The position numbers were made by a program, and so were the translations under genes. This document shows positions 17,521 through 26,053 of a DNA stretch of 43,005 bases, piece after piece (position 1 is the stretch's first letter; every line of letters begins with the position of its first letter). The stretch is taken from assembly GCA_024638655.1 (NCBI GenBank), contig JAHEJW010000002.1, positions 134,106 through 177,110 on the forward strand. Direction: 5' to 3'. Below the pieces are notes generated by a model that worked only from the letters and a program-made list of their open reading frames with translations, was not told the DNA's origin and ran no database searches. The DNA comes from a bacterium (GTDB lineage: Bacteria > Actinomycetota > Acidimicrobiia > Spongiisociales > ZC4RG35).

Positions 17521-18150
17521 ATGGGCTCCCGGGCCATGATCGTCGTAGGTGGCGGCTCCAGCACCAGGTTCGGGGCCGACAAGCTGCTGACTCGCGTCGC
17601 CGGATCCCCATTGGTGGCACACACGATTCGATCGGTGGTGGCCGGCGTGGGTCGGTGTGTACTCGTGTGCCGGCCGGATCAGATGGAAGCAATCGGCTTG
17701 CTCGACTTGGGTGTCGAACTGGTTCCCGGGGGGAAGACCAGAACGGAGAGCGAGATAGCCGGGCTTTCCCACCTGCCCGATGCGTACGACCTCATCGGCA
17801 TCCACGATGCGGCCCGCCCGCTGGTTTCACGGCGGCTCGTCGACACGCTCTTCGAAGGCGCGGCTCGGCATGGAGGCGCCATTCCTGTGCTTGATGTCCC
17901 ATGGCTCGTGGACAAGTCGTCATTGGCTCGTCGGACCGGTGTCGCGGCAGCACAGACACCCCAGGTGTTCGAGTCCGAGCCTCTGCGGAGAGCCTACGCG
18001 GCGGCGAAATCGGAGGGCTTTGAGGGCCATGACACCGCAGAGATCGTCGCCCGTTTCACCGACACGCCGATCGTCGCTGTTCCCGGAGAGTCGACCAACC
18101 TCAAGGTCACCTACCCCGAAGATCTGGGGCTCATCGAAGAGCTTCTGTGA
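17521..18150 (+). CDS. ispD: 2-C-methyl-D-erythritol 4-phosphate cytidylyltransferase
   Basis: 209 residues. IspD joins CTP and MEP in the non-mevalonate isoprenoid pathway. The nucleotide loop reads GGGSSTRFGADKLL (8-21) in place of the usual AAGxGxRMG...PK, followed by IGIHDAARPLVS, AAAQTPQVF, EGHDTAEIV and STNLKVTYPEDL, which are all standard IspD blocks. The start ATG 17521 follows TACCCT by 7 nt (leaderless); the frame is open upstream but overlaps the divergent gene and has no similarity. ispF, often next door or fused, is not present. The last 20 bp overlap the convergent GNAT gene. Confidence 0.9.
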   Translation: MGSRAMIVVGGGSSTRFGADKLLTRVAGSPLVAHTIRSVVAGVGRCVLVCRPDQMEAIGLLDLGVELVPGGKTRTESEIAGLSHLPDAYDLIGIHDAARPLVSRRLVDTLFEGAARHGGAIPVLDVPWLVDKSSLARRTGVAAAQTPQVFESEPLRRAYAAAKSEGFEGHDTAEIVARFTDTPIVAVPGESTNLKVTYPEDLGLIEELL

Positions 18151-18637
18151 GAACTCGTTCGTAACGGACTTCGGTGACCTGAGTCTCGCCGATCTCCTCG
18201 ATCCTGATCGGCCGACCCAGCACCCATCCCCGTTTCTCATAGAATTCTCTGGCCTGGTGGTTCTGTTCGAGAACCCACAACAGGGCATGTTCGAAACCCA
18301 GATGGGAGAGGGCGCGTTCGGCGCCTGACAAGAGTGCGGAACCGTGTCCCCCGCCCCAGTGCTGCGGATGGACGTAGATCGCGTACACCTCGCCCCAGCC
18401 CTGGTCTCCCGAGTCTCCAAAGAGGCAGAAGCCCACTGGCCCGGCCCCGGCTTCGGCCACCAACAGGTCGCCACCATTCTTTTCGATCCGAGCCTCGAAC
18501 CAGCGTCTTCTCCCCTCCAAGTCGAGGCCCAGCAGGAACTCCTCCGGAAAGATGCCCTCGTAGGCGTGCTGCCAGGTTTCGATGTGGACGGCCGCGAGAC
18601 CGGAGGCGTCTTCAGGCCTCGGCGTCCTGACCCTCAT
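18131..18637 (-). CDS. GNAT-family N-acetyltransferase
   Basis: 168 residues. The N-terminus VRTPRPEDASGLAAVHIETW and the acetyl-CoA loop HPQHWGGGHGSAL (Q/RxxGxG-type) after strand GEVYAIYVHP are typical of RimI-like GNAT proteins, followed by ALLWVLEQNHQAREFYEKRGW. The acceptor substrate is unknown. The ATG overlaps the stop of the membrane protein gene upstream (ATGA), so it is the last gene of a three-gene operon. It overlaps ispD 3' end to 3' end. Confidence 0.88.
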   Translation of the reverse strand: MRVRTPRPEDASGLAAVHIETWQHAYEGIFPEEFLLGLDLEGRRRWFEARIEKNGGDLLVAEAGAGPVGFCLFGDSGDQGWGEVYAIYVHPQHWGGGHGSALLSGAERALSHLGFEHALLWVLEQNHQAREFYEKRGWVLGRPIRIEEIGETQVTEVRYERVLTEALR

Positions 18638-19149
18638 TCCTCTACTGGCCCGGGACTCTCATCCTGGTCAGGCTCGGACCTGTCGCCCAAGGCCCAGAAG
18701 GCGAGGGCTGAGAGTGAGGCAGCCGCGAGAGCGAGCGCGAGCCAACCCACCCTGCGGGTCTCCTGGGTGAATCCCTCCTCCTCTCCCGCCTGGGGGCGGG
18801 TTGTGACAACTAGAGGAGAGTTGAGATCGGCGCCGAGATCGGATAGCGACACCGGCTGGGATAGCTCACCCGGCGGCCCGACCGCCTCGAATACCACGAA
18901 GTAGTTCTTTGGTTCCACTTCGGTGCGTGTGCCGAATACGCCACCACCCCGGTCCAGCAAGGGCACCGTCAGCTGAGGGTCGTCATCGAAGGTGAGGTGA
19001 GCCACTACCGCGGAGGACGAAGAATCTACCCCGACTTCGATATCGATCACCATCGAATTCTCGGTCAGGGAGTCGACCTCGGCCGAGGCCTCACCGAACC
19101 CCCCGCCCAACTGCACGGCTGCGAGCACCGTCAGAACGACGAGTTTCAC
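18634..19149 (-). CDS. secreted, C-terminally anchored protein of unknown function
   Basis: 171 residues. An N-terminal signal peptide (VKLVVLTVLAAVQLGGGFGEASA) is followed by a beta-rich extracytoplasmic domain (VIDIEVGVDSSSSAVVAHLTF, VEPKNYFVVFEAVGPPGE), then a basic stretch, one membrane helix (VGWLALALAAASLSALAFWAL) and a short acidic tail. The layout is reminiscent of CopC/YcnI-like cell-envelope proteins, but I see no copper ligands and make no assignment. GTG at 19149 overlaps the GDPD stop (GTGA), and its own stop overlaps the GNAT start. Confidence 0.65.
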   Translation of the reverse strand: MKLVVLTVLAAVQLGGGFGEASAEVDSLTENSMVIDIEVGVDSSSSAVVAHLTFDDDPQLTVPLLDRGGGVFGTRTEVEPKNYFVVFEAVGPPGELSQPVSLSDLGADLNSPLVVTTRPQAGEEEGFTQETRRVGWLALALAAASLSALAFWALGDRSEPDQDESPGPVEE

Positions 19150-19943
19150 GTTTGTCTCCAGTCCCCACGCTCGACCAGGAGTCCCTTGAGCAAGTCGGGC
19201 CGGTCGGTGATGATCCCGTTCACACCGATGTCGAGATAGAAGGCCATGTCCTGGACCCGGTTGACGGTCCAAACATGTACCTGGAGACCCGCTTCCTGTG
19301 CCGTGGCCACCAGCCGCTCGTCCACCACACGCAGCCCCTTCATCCGTGTCGGCAGTTGCAGAGCAGAGGCGGTAGCCGGGCCGGGGCGGCCCACCCGGCA
19401 GGCCAGAACCCAGGTCCGGGAAGTCTCACGTCCGGTCGAGGTCGGCACCCTCCCCCCGGTGACCTCTCGAAACCGGCGGAGCCTGGCATCGCTGAACGAG
19501 CCGACGATCAGACGGTCATGGAGATCGTGCTGCTCGATCAGGGAGCCCAGGAGCTCCGAAACCCCACCGGTTTTGAGGTCGACCACGAAGCGGACGTCTG
19601 GGAATGACTTGACGACCTCTTCGAAGGCCGGAATCCGGATACCGGCCGACCGGAACCTGTAGCCCTCCTTGGATCTGTGCCGAAACCCGGCGTCGAGAGT
19701 CTGGATCTCTTCGTATGTGAGAGCTTCCACCGGCCCGGTCCCATTAGTGGTCCGGTCCACGGTTCGATCGTGGATGCATACGACCACCCCATCCTTCGTC
19801 ACGTGCAGATCGGTTTCCAGATGGGAGTAACCGAGCCCTACCGCCTCCTCGAAGGCTTCCATGGTGTTCTCCGGCCAGAGCACGCGACTTCCCCGGTGCG
19901 CAATGGGAACCGGTGTCGGCCACTGTCGGTGGTCGAGTGTCAT
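19146..19943 (-). CDS. glycerophosphodiester phosphodiesterase
   Basis: 265-residue GDPD-domain TIM barrel, like UgpQ; it hydrolyses glycerophosphodiesters to glycerol 3-phosphate and an alcohol. The catalytic elements are present: AHRGSRVLWPENTMEAF (His16, Arg17, Glu25), LETDLHVTKDG (metal-binding Glu and Asp) and VCIHDRTVDRTTNGTG (catalytic His). FVVDLKTG and HVWTVNRVQDM are further family blocks. No signal peptide, so cytoplasmic. ATG at 19943 lies 10 nt after TAGCGT, implying a near-leaderless transcript. It leads the operon with the membrane protein and the GNAT gene. Confidence 0.9.
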   Translation of the reverse strand: MTLDHRQWPTPVPIAHRGSRVLWPENTMEAFEEAVGLGYSHLETDLHVTKDGVVVCIHDRTVDRTTNGTGPVEALTYEEIQTLDAGFRHRSKEGYRFRSAGIRIPAFEEVVKSFPDVRFVVDLKTGGVSELLGSLIEQHDLHDRLIVGSFSDARLRRFREVTGGRVPTSTGRETSRTWVLACRVGRPGPATASALQLPTRMKGLRVVDERLVATAQEAGLQVHVWTVNRVQDMAFYLDIGVNGIITDRPDLLKGLLVERGDWRQT

Positions 19944-19994
19944 TCAGTCGAAGACGCTACCCGCAGCTGGTGGAAAACGGGTTCCTACGACAAA

Positions 19995-20019
19995 GCGGCG
20001 GGCCGTATCGGCCCGCCGC
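19995..20019 (-). terminator. Rho-independent-like terminator of hup
   Basis: Perfect 10-bp GC-rich stem (GCGGCGGGCC, loop GTATC on the plus strand). On the minus strand the stem is followed by only a short, interrupted T stretch (CTTTG). It sits 21 bp after the hup stop. Confidence 0.75.
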
Positions 20020-20040
20020 TCCACATTCTGATGCCGGTCG

Positions 20041-20334
20041 TCAGTCGGCTACGCGGTCTTTCAGGCCTTTCGATGGTGAGAAGTGGGCGTATTGCTTGGC
20101 TGGGATCTGAATCGTCTCGCCCGTTGCCGGGTTACGGCCCTGACGGGCCGAACGATGCTTCGTTGAGAAGCTCCCGAAGCCGGTGATGTTCACCTTGCGG
20201 CCCGCATCGAGCTCAACGGCGATGATGCCCTCGCCATCTTTGGTGGAGAAGATGTGGTCGATGATCTCCGCCGCCTTGGCTTTGGAAATGTCGGCCTTGC
20301 CGGCGAGCTTGTCCGCCATATCAGTCTTGTTCAC
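20041..20334 (-). CDS. hup: DNA-binding protein HU
   Basis: 97-residue histone-like protein that bends DNA as a dimer. The sequence follows the HU family throughout: MADKLAGKADISKAKAAEII, VNITGFGSFSTKHRSARQGR and NPATGETIQIPAKQ, with the Pro at the arm tip. It lacks the long Lys/Ala-rich tail of mycobacterial HupB. GTG at 20334 has AAGGAGG 6 nt upstream, the strongest ribosome site of this part of the window, in keeping with high expression. Monocistronic, with a stem-loop terminator. Confidence 0.95.
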   Translation of the reverse strand: MNKTDMADKLAGKADISKAKAAEIIDHIFSTKDGEGIIAVELDAGRKVNITGFGSFSTKHRSARQGRNPATGETIQIPAKQYAHFSPSKGLKDRVAD

Positions 20335-20460
20335 GGCCCCTCCTTCTGGGTCGAGGTCAATTCGCTGCTCTTTGCTGCGACGATTGGCGCTACGTTAGGG
20401 GAAAGCCCTTACAGCACGGGTATTTTCGCTGGTTTACGATTCGCGTTCCGAAGGAGACCG

Positions 20461-21240
20461 ATGAGCGTCGAGTACCGAACAGAAGGTGACGTGGCCGTGA
20501 TAACGCTCAATCGGCCGGATCGATTCAACGCGATCGAGGGGACGATCTCGAGTGGCCTCGTAGAGGCTCTGAGTCGCGCCGGTGTCGAGACCAGGGCGGC
20601 GGTGATCACGGGTGCAGGGAGAGCGTTCTGCGCCGGCGCCGACCTCGCCGAGCTGGAGCCCGAGTACGACAGCGGCGGGCCCGACCTCGCCGAGCACTTG
20701 GAGAACGTCTTTCATCCGATGGTCGAGGCGACGATCGAGTGTGCGGTGCCCACTGTTGCTGCGATCAATGGTGTCGCCGCTGGTGCCGGCCTTGGGCTCG
20801 CCCTCGCCTGCGACCTCCGGGTGATCGCAGAGTCCGCCTTTCTGACCTCCGCATTCACCGCGATCGGCCTCACTCCTGACTCCGGGACCACGTGGTGGCT
20901 GCCCCAGATGGTGGGAGTCTCCCGAGCCCTGGAGCTCACCCTTACCAACAAGCGGGTGTCGCCCGAAGAGGCCACCAGACTCGGGATCTGTTTGGAGACG
21001 GTCTCCGATGACCAGTTGATGGGAAGGGCTACGGGCATTGCAGGATCCCTGGCCGATATGGTGCCCGATTCCCTGGTAACGACCCGAAGATTGATCAGGG
21101 AAGCGGCGGGCAGGACATTCGCAGAGGCGTTGGCCGAGGAGCAGACCGAACAGGGTCGTCTCGGCAAGACAGTTGAACACGCCGAAGGCGTCAGGGCTTT
21201 TCTGGAGAAGCGAAAAGCGGACTTCCGCGGGGTGGGTTGA
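20461..21240 (+). CDS. enoyl-CoA hydratase/isomerase family protein
   Basis: 259-residue crotonase. VAVITLNRPDRFNAIEG (N-terminal strand), ITGAGRAFCAGADLAELE (first oxyanion block) and AAINGVAAGAGLGLALACDLRV (second oxyanion block, read in part) are typical. At the catalytic region SAFTAIGLTPDSGTTWWLPQMVG the Asp at PDSG corresponds to the PaaG/PaaB-like isomerase or hydratase position; Glu144/Glu164 of classical hydratase are not both obvious, so the exact reaction is open. Start ATG 20461 with AAGGAGA 4 nt upstream; a TACGAT box at 20435-20440 may be its -10. The open frame upstream crosses hup and is not coding. Confidence 0.85.
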   Translation: MSVEYRTEGDVAVITLNRPDRFNAIEGTISSGLVEALSRAGVETRAAVITGAGRAFCAGADLAELEPEYDSGGPDLAEHLENVFHPMVEATIECAVPTVAAINGVAAGAGLGLALACDLRVIAESAFLTSAFTAIGLTPDSGTTWWLPQMVGVSRALELTLTNKRVSPEEATRLGICLETVSDDQLMGRATGIAGSLADMVPDSLVTTRRLIREAAGRTFAEALAEEQTEQGRLGKTVEHAEGVRAFLEKRKADFRGVG

Positions 21241-21262
21241 CGCAGACGGGGCCTTCCGAGCC

Positions 21263-21673
21263 TCAATCCGGTCGCACTAGATAGAAGTCGAGGGCAAGTC
21301 TTCCCCCCTCGCCATGGCCGAAGACAACCGCGACTTCGTCGTTGAGCCAGGCCAGATCCTCGTTTGCCGTCTCGAAGGTGACCAATTCCTTGGGGTCCGC
21401 TGAGCGATCTGGGTTTGCGATCGACACACCCGATCCCCGATAGGAGACCGCCTCCCTCTTCTCGCCTATGACCCCTCGTATGTCGAGGCTCATGTTCCCG
21501 TCGGCCCGCACGGTGGCGTAGTCGACCCCGTTGATCGGCCTTTCCCCTTCCCAGTGAGGGCCGTTCGCGGTCCCCTCGAATGGGAAGTCGATTCTCATCC
21601 CGCCCGGGGTCTTTCCGATGACCTGCATCCCGAGGTCACCTTCGAAGCTGCAGAAATGCTCCAGCGACGGCAT
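21263..21673 (-). CDS. DUF3237-like protein
   Basis: 136-residue all-beta protein. The pattern GMRIDFPFEGTANGPHWEG, GVDYATVRADGNMSLDIRGV and a C-terminal DEVAVVFGHGEGGRLALDFYLV resembles DUF3237, whose biochemical role is not known. ATG 21673 has AGGAG with 7 nt spacing. Gene lies between the convergent enoyl-CoA hydratase and the phosphoribosyltransferase gene, 27 bp after the latter's stop, so it may be the last gene of that operon. Confidence 0.55.
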   Translation of the reverse strand: MPSLEHFCSFEGDLGMQVIGKTPGGMRIDFPFEGTANGPHWEGERPINGVDYATVRADGNMSLDIRGVIGEKREAVSYRGSGVSIANPDRSADPKELVTFETANEDLAWLNDEVAVVFGHGEGGRLALDFYLVRPD

Positions 21674-21700
21674 GTTGAGACTCCTGTTCGTGTGGTCGGC

Positions 21701-22339
21701 TCACCGTAGCCGTGACTCGGCCAGCAATGACCCGACTTCTGAGTCCGAGGTCTGGGAGAAGTCGCTGTACCAGGCGCCTACCGCTCCGAAATGCCTGGGC
21801 GTCTCCAGCACCACGAATTCGTCGGCGGCTTCCCTCACCTTGGCGGCAGTGTCCCGGGGGGCGACTGGGATGGCCAGCCAGACCGACTCCGCATTACGAG
21901 CCCGCAGCACCTCGATCGCGGCGAGGGCAGTCGACCCGGTGGCGAGACCGTCGTCAACGATGATCGAAGTACGGGACTCGACCTCAACGGCAGGAGCCTC
22001 GGCCCGATAGAGCCGGAGACGCTCGTCGAGCTCCCGCTGTTCGCGCTCGAGGACCCGGCTGAAGGTTTCCTCGTCGATTCCCGTCAGGCCGATCACTTCG
22101 TCGTTTCGGATGACAATTCCTCCCTCACCAACCGAGCCCATCGCCAACTCTCTCTGATAGGGGAGGCCGAGCTTGCGCACCACGAGCACATCAAGTGGGC
22201 AGCCGAGCCGGTGGGCCACCTCGAAGGCCACAGGAACCCCGCCACGGGGGAGTCCCAGTACCACCGGGCTATTGGGTTGCAGATCAGCGACCGCCTGGCC
22301 CAGTTCCCTCCCGGCCGACCGCCGATCTGCAAAAGGCAC
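21701..22339 (-). CDS. phosphoribosyltransferase-domain protein
   Basis: 212 residues, type I PRTase fold. The PRPP loop is SIIVDDGLATGSTA (about 125-138) and the N-terminal block VVLGLPRGGVPVAFEVA plus LDVLVVRKLGLPYQRELAMG are characteristic of the uncharacterised PRTases often found with erythromycin-esterase or dienelactone hydrolase proteins. It is not a recognisable purine or orotate enzyme; substrate unknown. GTG at 22339 overlaps the stop of the upstream kinase-like gene (TAGTG), so the two are coupled. Confidence 0.82.
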   Translation of the reverse strand: MPFADRRSAGRELGQAVADLQPNSPVVLGLPRGGVPVAFEVAHRLGCPLDVLVVRKLGLPYQRELAMGSVGEGGIVIRNDEVIGLTGIDEETFSRVLEREQRELDERLRLYRAEAPAVEVESRTSIIVDDGLATGSTALAAIEVLRARNAESVWLAIPVAPRDTAAKVREAADEFVVLETPRHFGAVGAWYSDFSQTSDSEVGSLLAESRLR

Positions 22340-23334
22340 TAATTCGGCCGTCCGTAGCGCTTGACATAGCTGTTGAGCCAGGGGAACACCCGATCGAGGT
22401 AGTCCTCGGCCTCTTTGACCGGCAGAGCCCGCGCTGCGTAGTTCATCAGCATGATCTGTCGGGCCGCATGGAAGCCGTCGAGTTGCGCCTCGTCGGCGAC
22501 TGGCCAGGGAAGGACGGACTCGTATCCCCTACGGAAAGCCTCCTTGATCACGTCACGCTGCTCGCTTGTCCTCGTGTGGTAGAGGCTGATCGCCACGTCC
22601 TGAGCCGGCATCGCATACATCACGTCCTCGAAGTCGAATGCATGCAGCGTGCTGCCCGAGATATGGACGTTCCACTCGTGCAGGTCTCCATGCACGATCT
22701 GGGCTCGATCCTGATCCCAGGACTCCCGGATGACCTTTCTCGAGAGGTGAGCGGCTTTGACTATCACGCTCTGCCGGGGCTTGTCGAAGAGATGTCCGTA
22801 GACCGGGTCGTCGATCACTACCGGATCGAACTCCTGGTCGTAGTAGAAGATCCGGTCCCACGACCGGGCACGCTCGACCTCTGGCGGCTCCCAGGTGCGG
22901 CCATGTTCCTGCAACGCGGCCGACATCTGACCCAGCAGTCGATAACCGAATGGCCCGGCACCATCACCCATGGGTGAGCCCGGAATCCAGCTGAAGAGGA
23001 CACAGGACCGCTCCTTCCCCAGATCGTGGTCCATCTCGTCGATGACGAGTCGCCCGCTGCGAGAGTGCATCGGCTCGACGACGAAGAGCCGTGTGTCACG
23101 GATGAGAGCGTCGAGCCAGGCGACCTCGATGTCGATGTTCGACCTTGTGTTGCTGTGGGGCGTCCCCACCCGGAGCACGAACAGGTGACCTTTGCCAGTG
23201 ACGACGCGAAACATCACATTCGAGTGTGTGGCGAGATGGGTTACCTCTCGCACCTCCATCGCATACTGATCGAGCACACGATCGACGAGGGGACGAAGCC
23301 GCGTGGCCTCTCGGGCAATTCTGGATGCATCCAT
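22339..23334 (-). CDS. APH/choline-kinase-like phosphotransferase
   Basis: 331-residue aminoglycoside-phosphotransferase-fold protein. The catalytic loop HGDLHEWNVH (215-224) and the metal motif DFED (234-237) are intact; HLFVLRVG supplies the N-lobe strand, but the usual ATP-binding Lys is not obvious. The set is close to the stress-response or homoserine-kinase-like SrkA/RdoA group in layout; the phosphate acceptor is unknown. The start at ATG 23334 is chosen because the long upstream open frame lies across the MMPL gene's 3' end in another frame. Lies 53 bp downstream of the MMPL gene on the same strand. Confidence 0.78.
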   Translation of the reverse strand: MDASRIAREATRLRPLVDRVLDQYAMEVREVTHLATHSNVMFRVVTGKGHLFVLRVGTPHSNTRSNIDIEVAWLDALIRDTRLFVVEPMHSRSGRLVIDEMDHDLGKERSCVLFSWIPGSPMGDGAGPFGYRLLGQMSAALQEHGRTWEPPEVERARSWDRIFYYDQEFDPVVIDDPVYGHLFDKPRQSVIVKAAHLSRKVIRESWDQDRAQIVHGDLHEWNVHISGSTLHAFDFEDVMYAMPAQDVAISLYHTRTSEQRDVIKEAFRRGYESVLPWPVADEAQLDGFHAARQIMLMNYAARALPVKEAEDYLDRVFPWLNSYVKRYGRPN

Positions 23335-23387
23335 GCGGGGAGCGAAGGTTGCTGGTTCCGCTCCCTGTGATTCTCGCGGCTCGCCTC

Positions 23388-25985
23388 TCAGTGTGTAGTG
23401 ATCAGACCAGGGTCTTCCGACCCAATTCGCTCGTCTCCCCGGCGCCGGTGATATCCGTCCCACAGCGCCAGCATCGACGGCAGCACCAAGACGGCCGCGA
23501 TCAAGGACAGACCTATGGCATAGACGGTCACCTGACCCATCTGCCGGAACGGTGTGAGACTCGACGTGATGAGAACCCCGAATCCGGCCATGGTGGTGAA
23601 GGCCGATCCGGCCAGGGCTCCCCCGGTGTGGCGCATCGTCGATCGCATGGCCTCGTCCATGTCGGCATGGGCGCGGCGATCCTCCTGGAACCGACGAGCG
23701 ATATGGATCGTGAACGGCACCCCGATTCCAATAGCCAGCGCGGCAATGGTCGCCGTGACCGGACCGAACGGAATCCCGGTGGCGAACATGAGGCCGTAGG
23801 TCCACAACACGACCAGAGCCACTGGGGCGATGGTCAGAAGTCCCAGGGCCCAGCGCCGCGATTCGAGGAAGAAGCTGATCACGAGAACCAGGGCAGCAAC
23901 GGCGATCGTTATGAACAAGGAGGCGCTCTGTGAGCTGGTGAGCTCATTCACCACGACATCCCCGATGATGTTGTCGGACGTGTCGATAGCCGACACGCCG
24001 AGATCATTGACAGGGGCGAAAGCCTCGTCGAGGTCCGTTCTCAGGTCTCCAACGGTCTCTCCAGCGGTCGTTGTGATAGCCCAGAGAAGAGCGTCCAACT
24101 CGTCCCCTTCGAACGAAACGACGCTCGCGGCCTGATCCGGGGCAGCCTCGACTACAGCCCGATACAAGGGTGTCACGTCAGCGCCGGCAGCGACAGTCAG
24201 ATCCGGCCCGAGGCCCACCTCCTGAGCAGCGGCCAGGACCTCGGGAGGTGACGAGGCTGGACCATCCTGGAGGAGCTGGCCGAGAAGGGCGATCGGCGAG
24301 GTGGCATTGGGAAACGAGCCTTGCGGCGTCTCGATCACCTGGACGTCATCTACGTTGGTCAACGCCTGGTTGGCCGCTACGAGAGCGTTGTGCGCCTCGG
24401 CGTCGATCGGCGCATCGGCGGACGCCTCTACGAGAACCTGGGTCTGCTCGCCGAACCCGCCCCCGAAGTCATCAGCCAGGACGGTCAATGTCTCGACGTA
24501 CTCGGAGTCATCGGGGAGGAAGTCGGTGAAGGAGAACCTGGTCTCCAACTGGGTGAATCCCCAGAAGCCAGCTCCGCCCAGCAACAGTGCAATGATCAAG
24601 GTCGGTATGGCTGCATGCTCGGCGAGAAGCGCCAGCTTCTCCATGACGCGTGGAAGCGTTCGATCTCCGTGCCCCTCCAATGCGGCCACGGGAAGCGCCC
24701 CTTTTCGTTCGGCCCGTCGGTCGAGGAGGATTCGCACCGCCGGGACGAACGTCAGCATCAGAAGGAAGGCCACAACGATGCCGACAGCGGCCAGGATGCC
24801 GAAGTCCTTCAGAGCCGGGACCGGGTTGAACACGTTGGTGAGGAAGCCAATCACTGTTGTGATCGTGGCGAGGGCCAGGGCAATGCCCACCGAGGTGACG
24901 GCGCCCGTCATGGCTCCGTCGACGGTCCGGCCGCTCCCGACTATCTCGCGATATCGGGACGTGAGATGAATTGCGTAGTCGACCCCTAGCCCGATCAACA
25001 GGATGGGGACGATCTGCGTCGGTGCCGAGAATGCGTCGATGACTCCTGCCTGTTCAAGCAGATAACCCGTCCCTTGCATGATGCCGATCGCCATGACAAT
25101 GGTGAGCAGGGTGAGCAGGACATCAGTGATGGTGCGGCGCGCCGACGAGAACCAGCTGCCGTCCTTGCCCGGCGACAGCCAATACACAGAAGCGAGGATC
25201 ACCAGGATCACGAGGAAGGCGGTGGAAAAGAGCTGTCCAACCTCCTCCGTGAAGTCGTCCACACCCGTCAGGAGCAGCCCGAAGGAAAACGGCCTCACCT
25301 CGAGAGCGGTGTCGATGTCGGCCAAGTCGACGGCCATCCCTTGTTCGGCTTCTACCTGGCTGTTGAAAGACTCCTCGGCCCCTTCACCCGGGAACGTGCC
25401 CACGAAGGCCAGAACCATCCCGGCGGACGCTGTTGCGGTGTTCGCATCCGTCGTCATGGCCAGGTCCTCGGACGCAAGCCGGGAGAGGAACGACACCTGC
25501 TCGGGAGGAGCATCTAACTCACCGTCGCCATCAATGGCCTCGACATAGAGGGCCTTGACCATCTCGTCGGTCATGTCGCTCAGAGTGAGACCCTGAGCCG
25601 CCATCGCCTGCTCCACGGTCGTCAGATAGTGGAAGACGCCGGGACGCTCGGGTGTGTCGATGATCTGGGCACCAACCTCCGAAGCTCGGATCGTGCCGGC
25701 GACGGCCATCGCCGCCTCGAGCCCTTCAACCGTGATCACATCGCCGCCCTGGTCGCGAACGATCACTTGGAGGGTCGTCTCTGAGCTCTCGTCCCCGAAC
25801 TTGTCGGCGATACGCTCCTGGGCCGAGATCTCGACCCCTTCCGGTGCGAAGCCCTCGTTTCCCTGCGCTATCTCTACCTGTCCGGCGAACGATCCAAGCA
25901 CGGCCGTTACGACGAGGGATGCGGCGACCACCGCCCACGGTGCCCTCCGAGTAATTGCGGCGAGGGCGTTGACCACTGTTTTCAC
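23388..25985 (-). CDS. MMPL/RND-family membrane transporter
   Basis: 865 residues in two homologous halves, each with one helix, a large extracytoplasmic domain and about five helices. Typical blocks: first half IGLGVDYAIHLTSRYREI with ALALATITTVIGFLTN; second half IGIGVPFTIHIARRFQED with AFTTMAGFGVLITSSLTP. In mycobacteria MMPL proteins export lipids; relatives such as HpnN carry hopanoids. Energy comes from the proton gradient. Start GTG 25985 has GGGAG 5 nt upstream. A substrate cannot be named; lipid or hydrophobic cargo is likely. The kinase-like and PRTase genes follow on the same strand. Confidence 0.88.
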   Translation of the reverse strand: MKTVVNALAAITRRAPWAVVAASLVVTAVLGSFAGQVEIAQGNEGFAPEGVEISAQERIADKFGDESSETTLQVIVRDQGGDVITVEGLEAAMAVAGTIRASEVGAQIIDTPERPGVFHYLTTVEQAMAAQGLTLSDMTDEMVKALYVEAIDGDGELDAPPEQVSFLSRLASEDLAMTTDANTATASAGMVLAFVGTFPGEGAEESFNSQVEAEQGMAVDLADIDTALEVRPFSFGLLLTGVDDFTEEVGQLFSTAFLVILVILASVYWLSPGKDGSWFSSARRTITDVLLTLLTIVMAIGIMQGTGYLLEQAGVIDAFSAPTQIVPILLIGLGVDYAIHLTSRYREIVGSGRTVDGAMTGAVTSVGIALALATITTVIGFLTNVFNPVPALKDFGILAAVGIVVAFLLMLTFVPAVRILLDRRAERKGALPVAALEGHGDRTLPRVMEKLALLAEHAAIPTLIIALLLGGAGFWGFTQLETRFSFTDFLPDDSEYVETLTVLADDFGGGFGEQTQVLVEASADAPIDAEAHNALVAANQALTNVDDVQVIETPQGSFPNATSPIALLGQLLQDGPASSPPEVLAAAQEVGLGPDLTVAAGADVTPLYRAVVEAAPDQAASVVSFEGDELDALLWAITTTAGETVGDLRTDLDEAFAPVNDLGVSAIDTSDNIIGDVVVNELTSSQSASLFITIAVAALVLVISFFLESRRWALGLLTIAPVALVVLWTYGLMFATGIPFGPVTATIAALAIGIGVPFTIHIARRFQEDRRAHADMDEAMRSTMRHTGGALAGSAFTTMAGFGVLITSSLTPFRQMGQVTVYAIGLSLIAAVLVLPSMLALWDGYHRRRGDERIGSEDPGLITTH

Positions 25986-26053
25986 GAATACTCCCGTGCT
26001 CGAGCGATGGGGTTGGGAAAAGAGTTCGGTCCGAATCGTGGCAGCGGATGGAC

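Noticed and set aside
23335-23805. Longer frame upstream of the APH-like gene
   Set aside because: It is a shadow of the MMPL 3' end, rich in Arg and Gly, without kinase-fold similarity.
24170-25548. Long plus-strand open frames opposite the MMPL gene
   Set aside because: High-GC shadow frames rich in Arg, Ser and Pro; the minus-strand protein is clearly MMPL.
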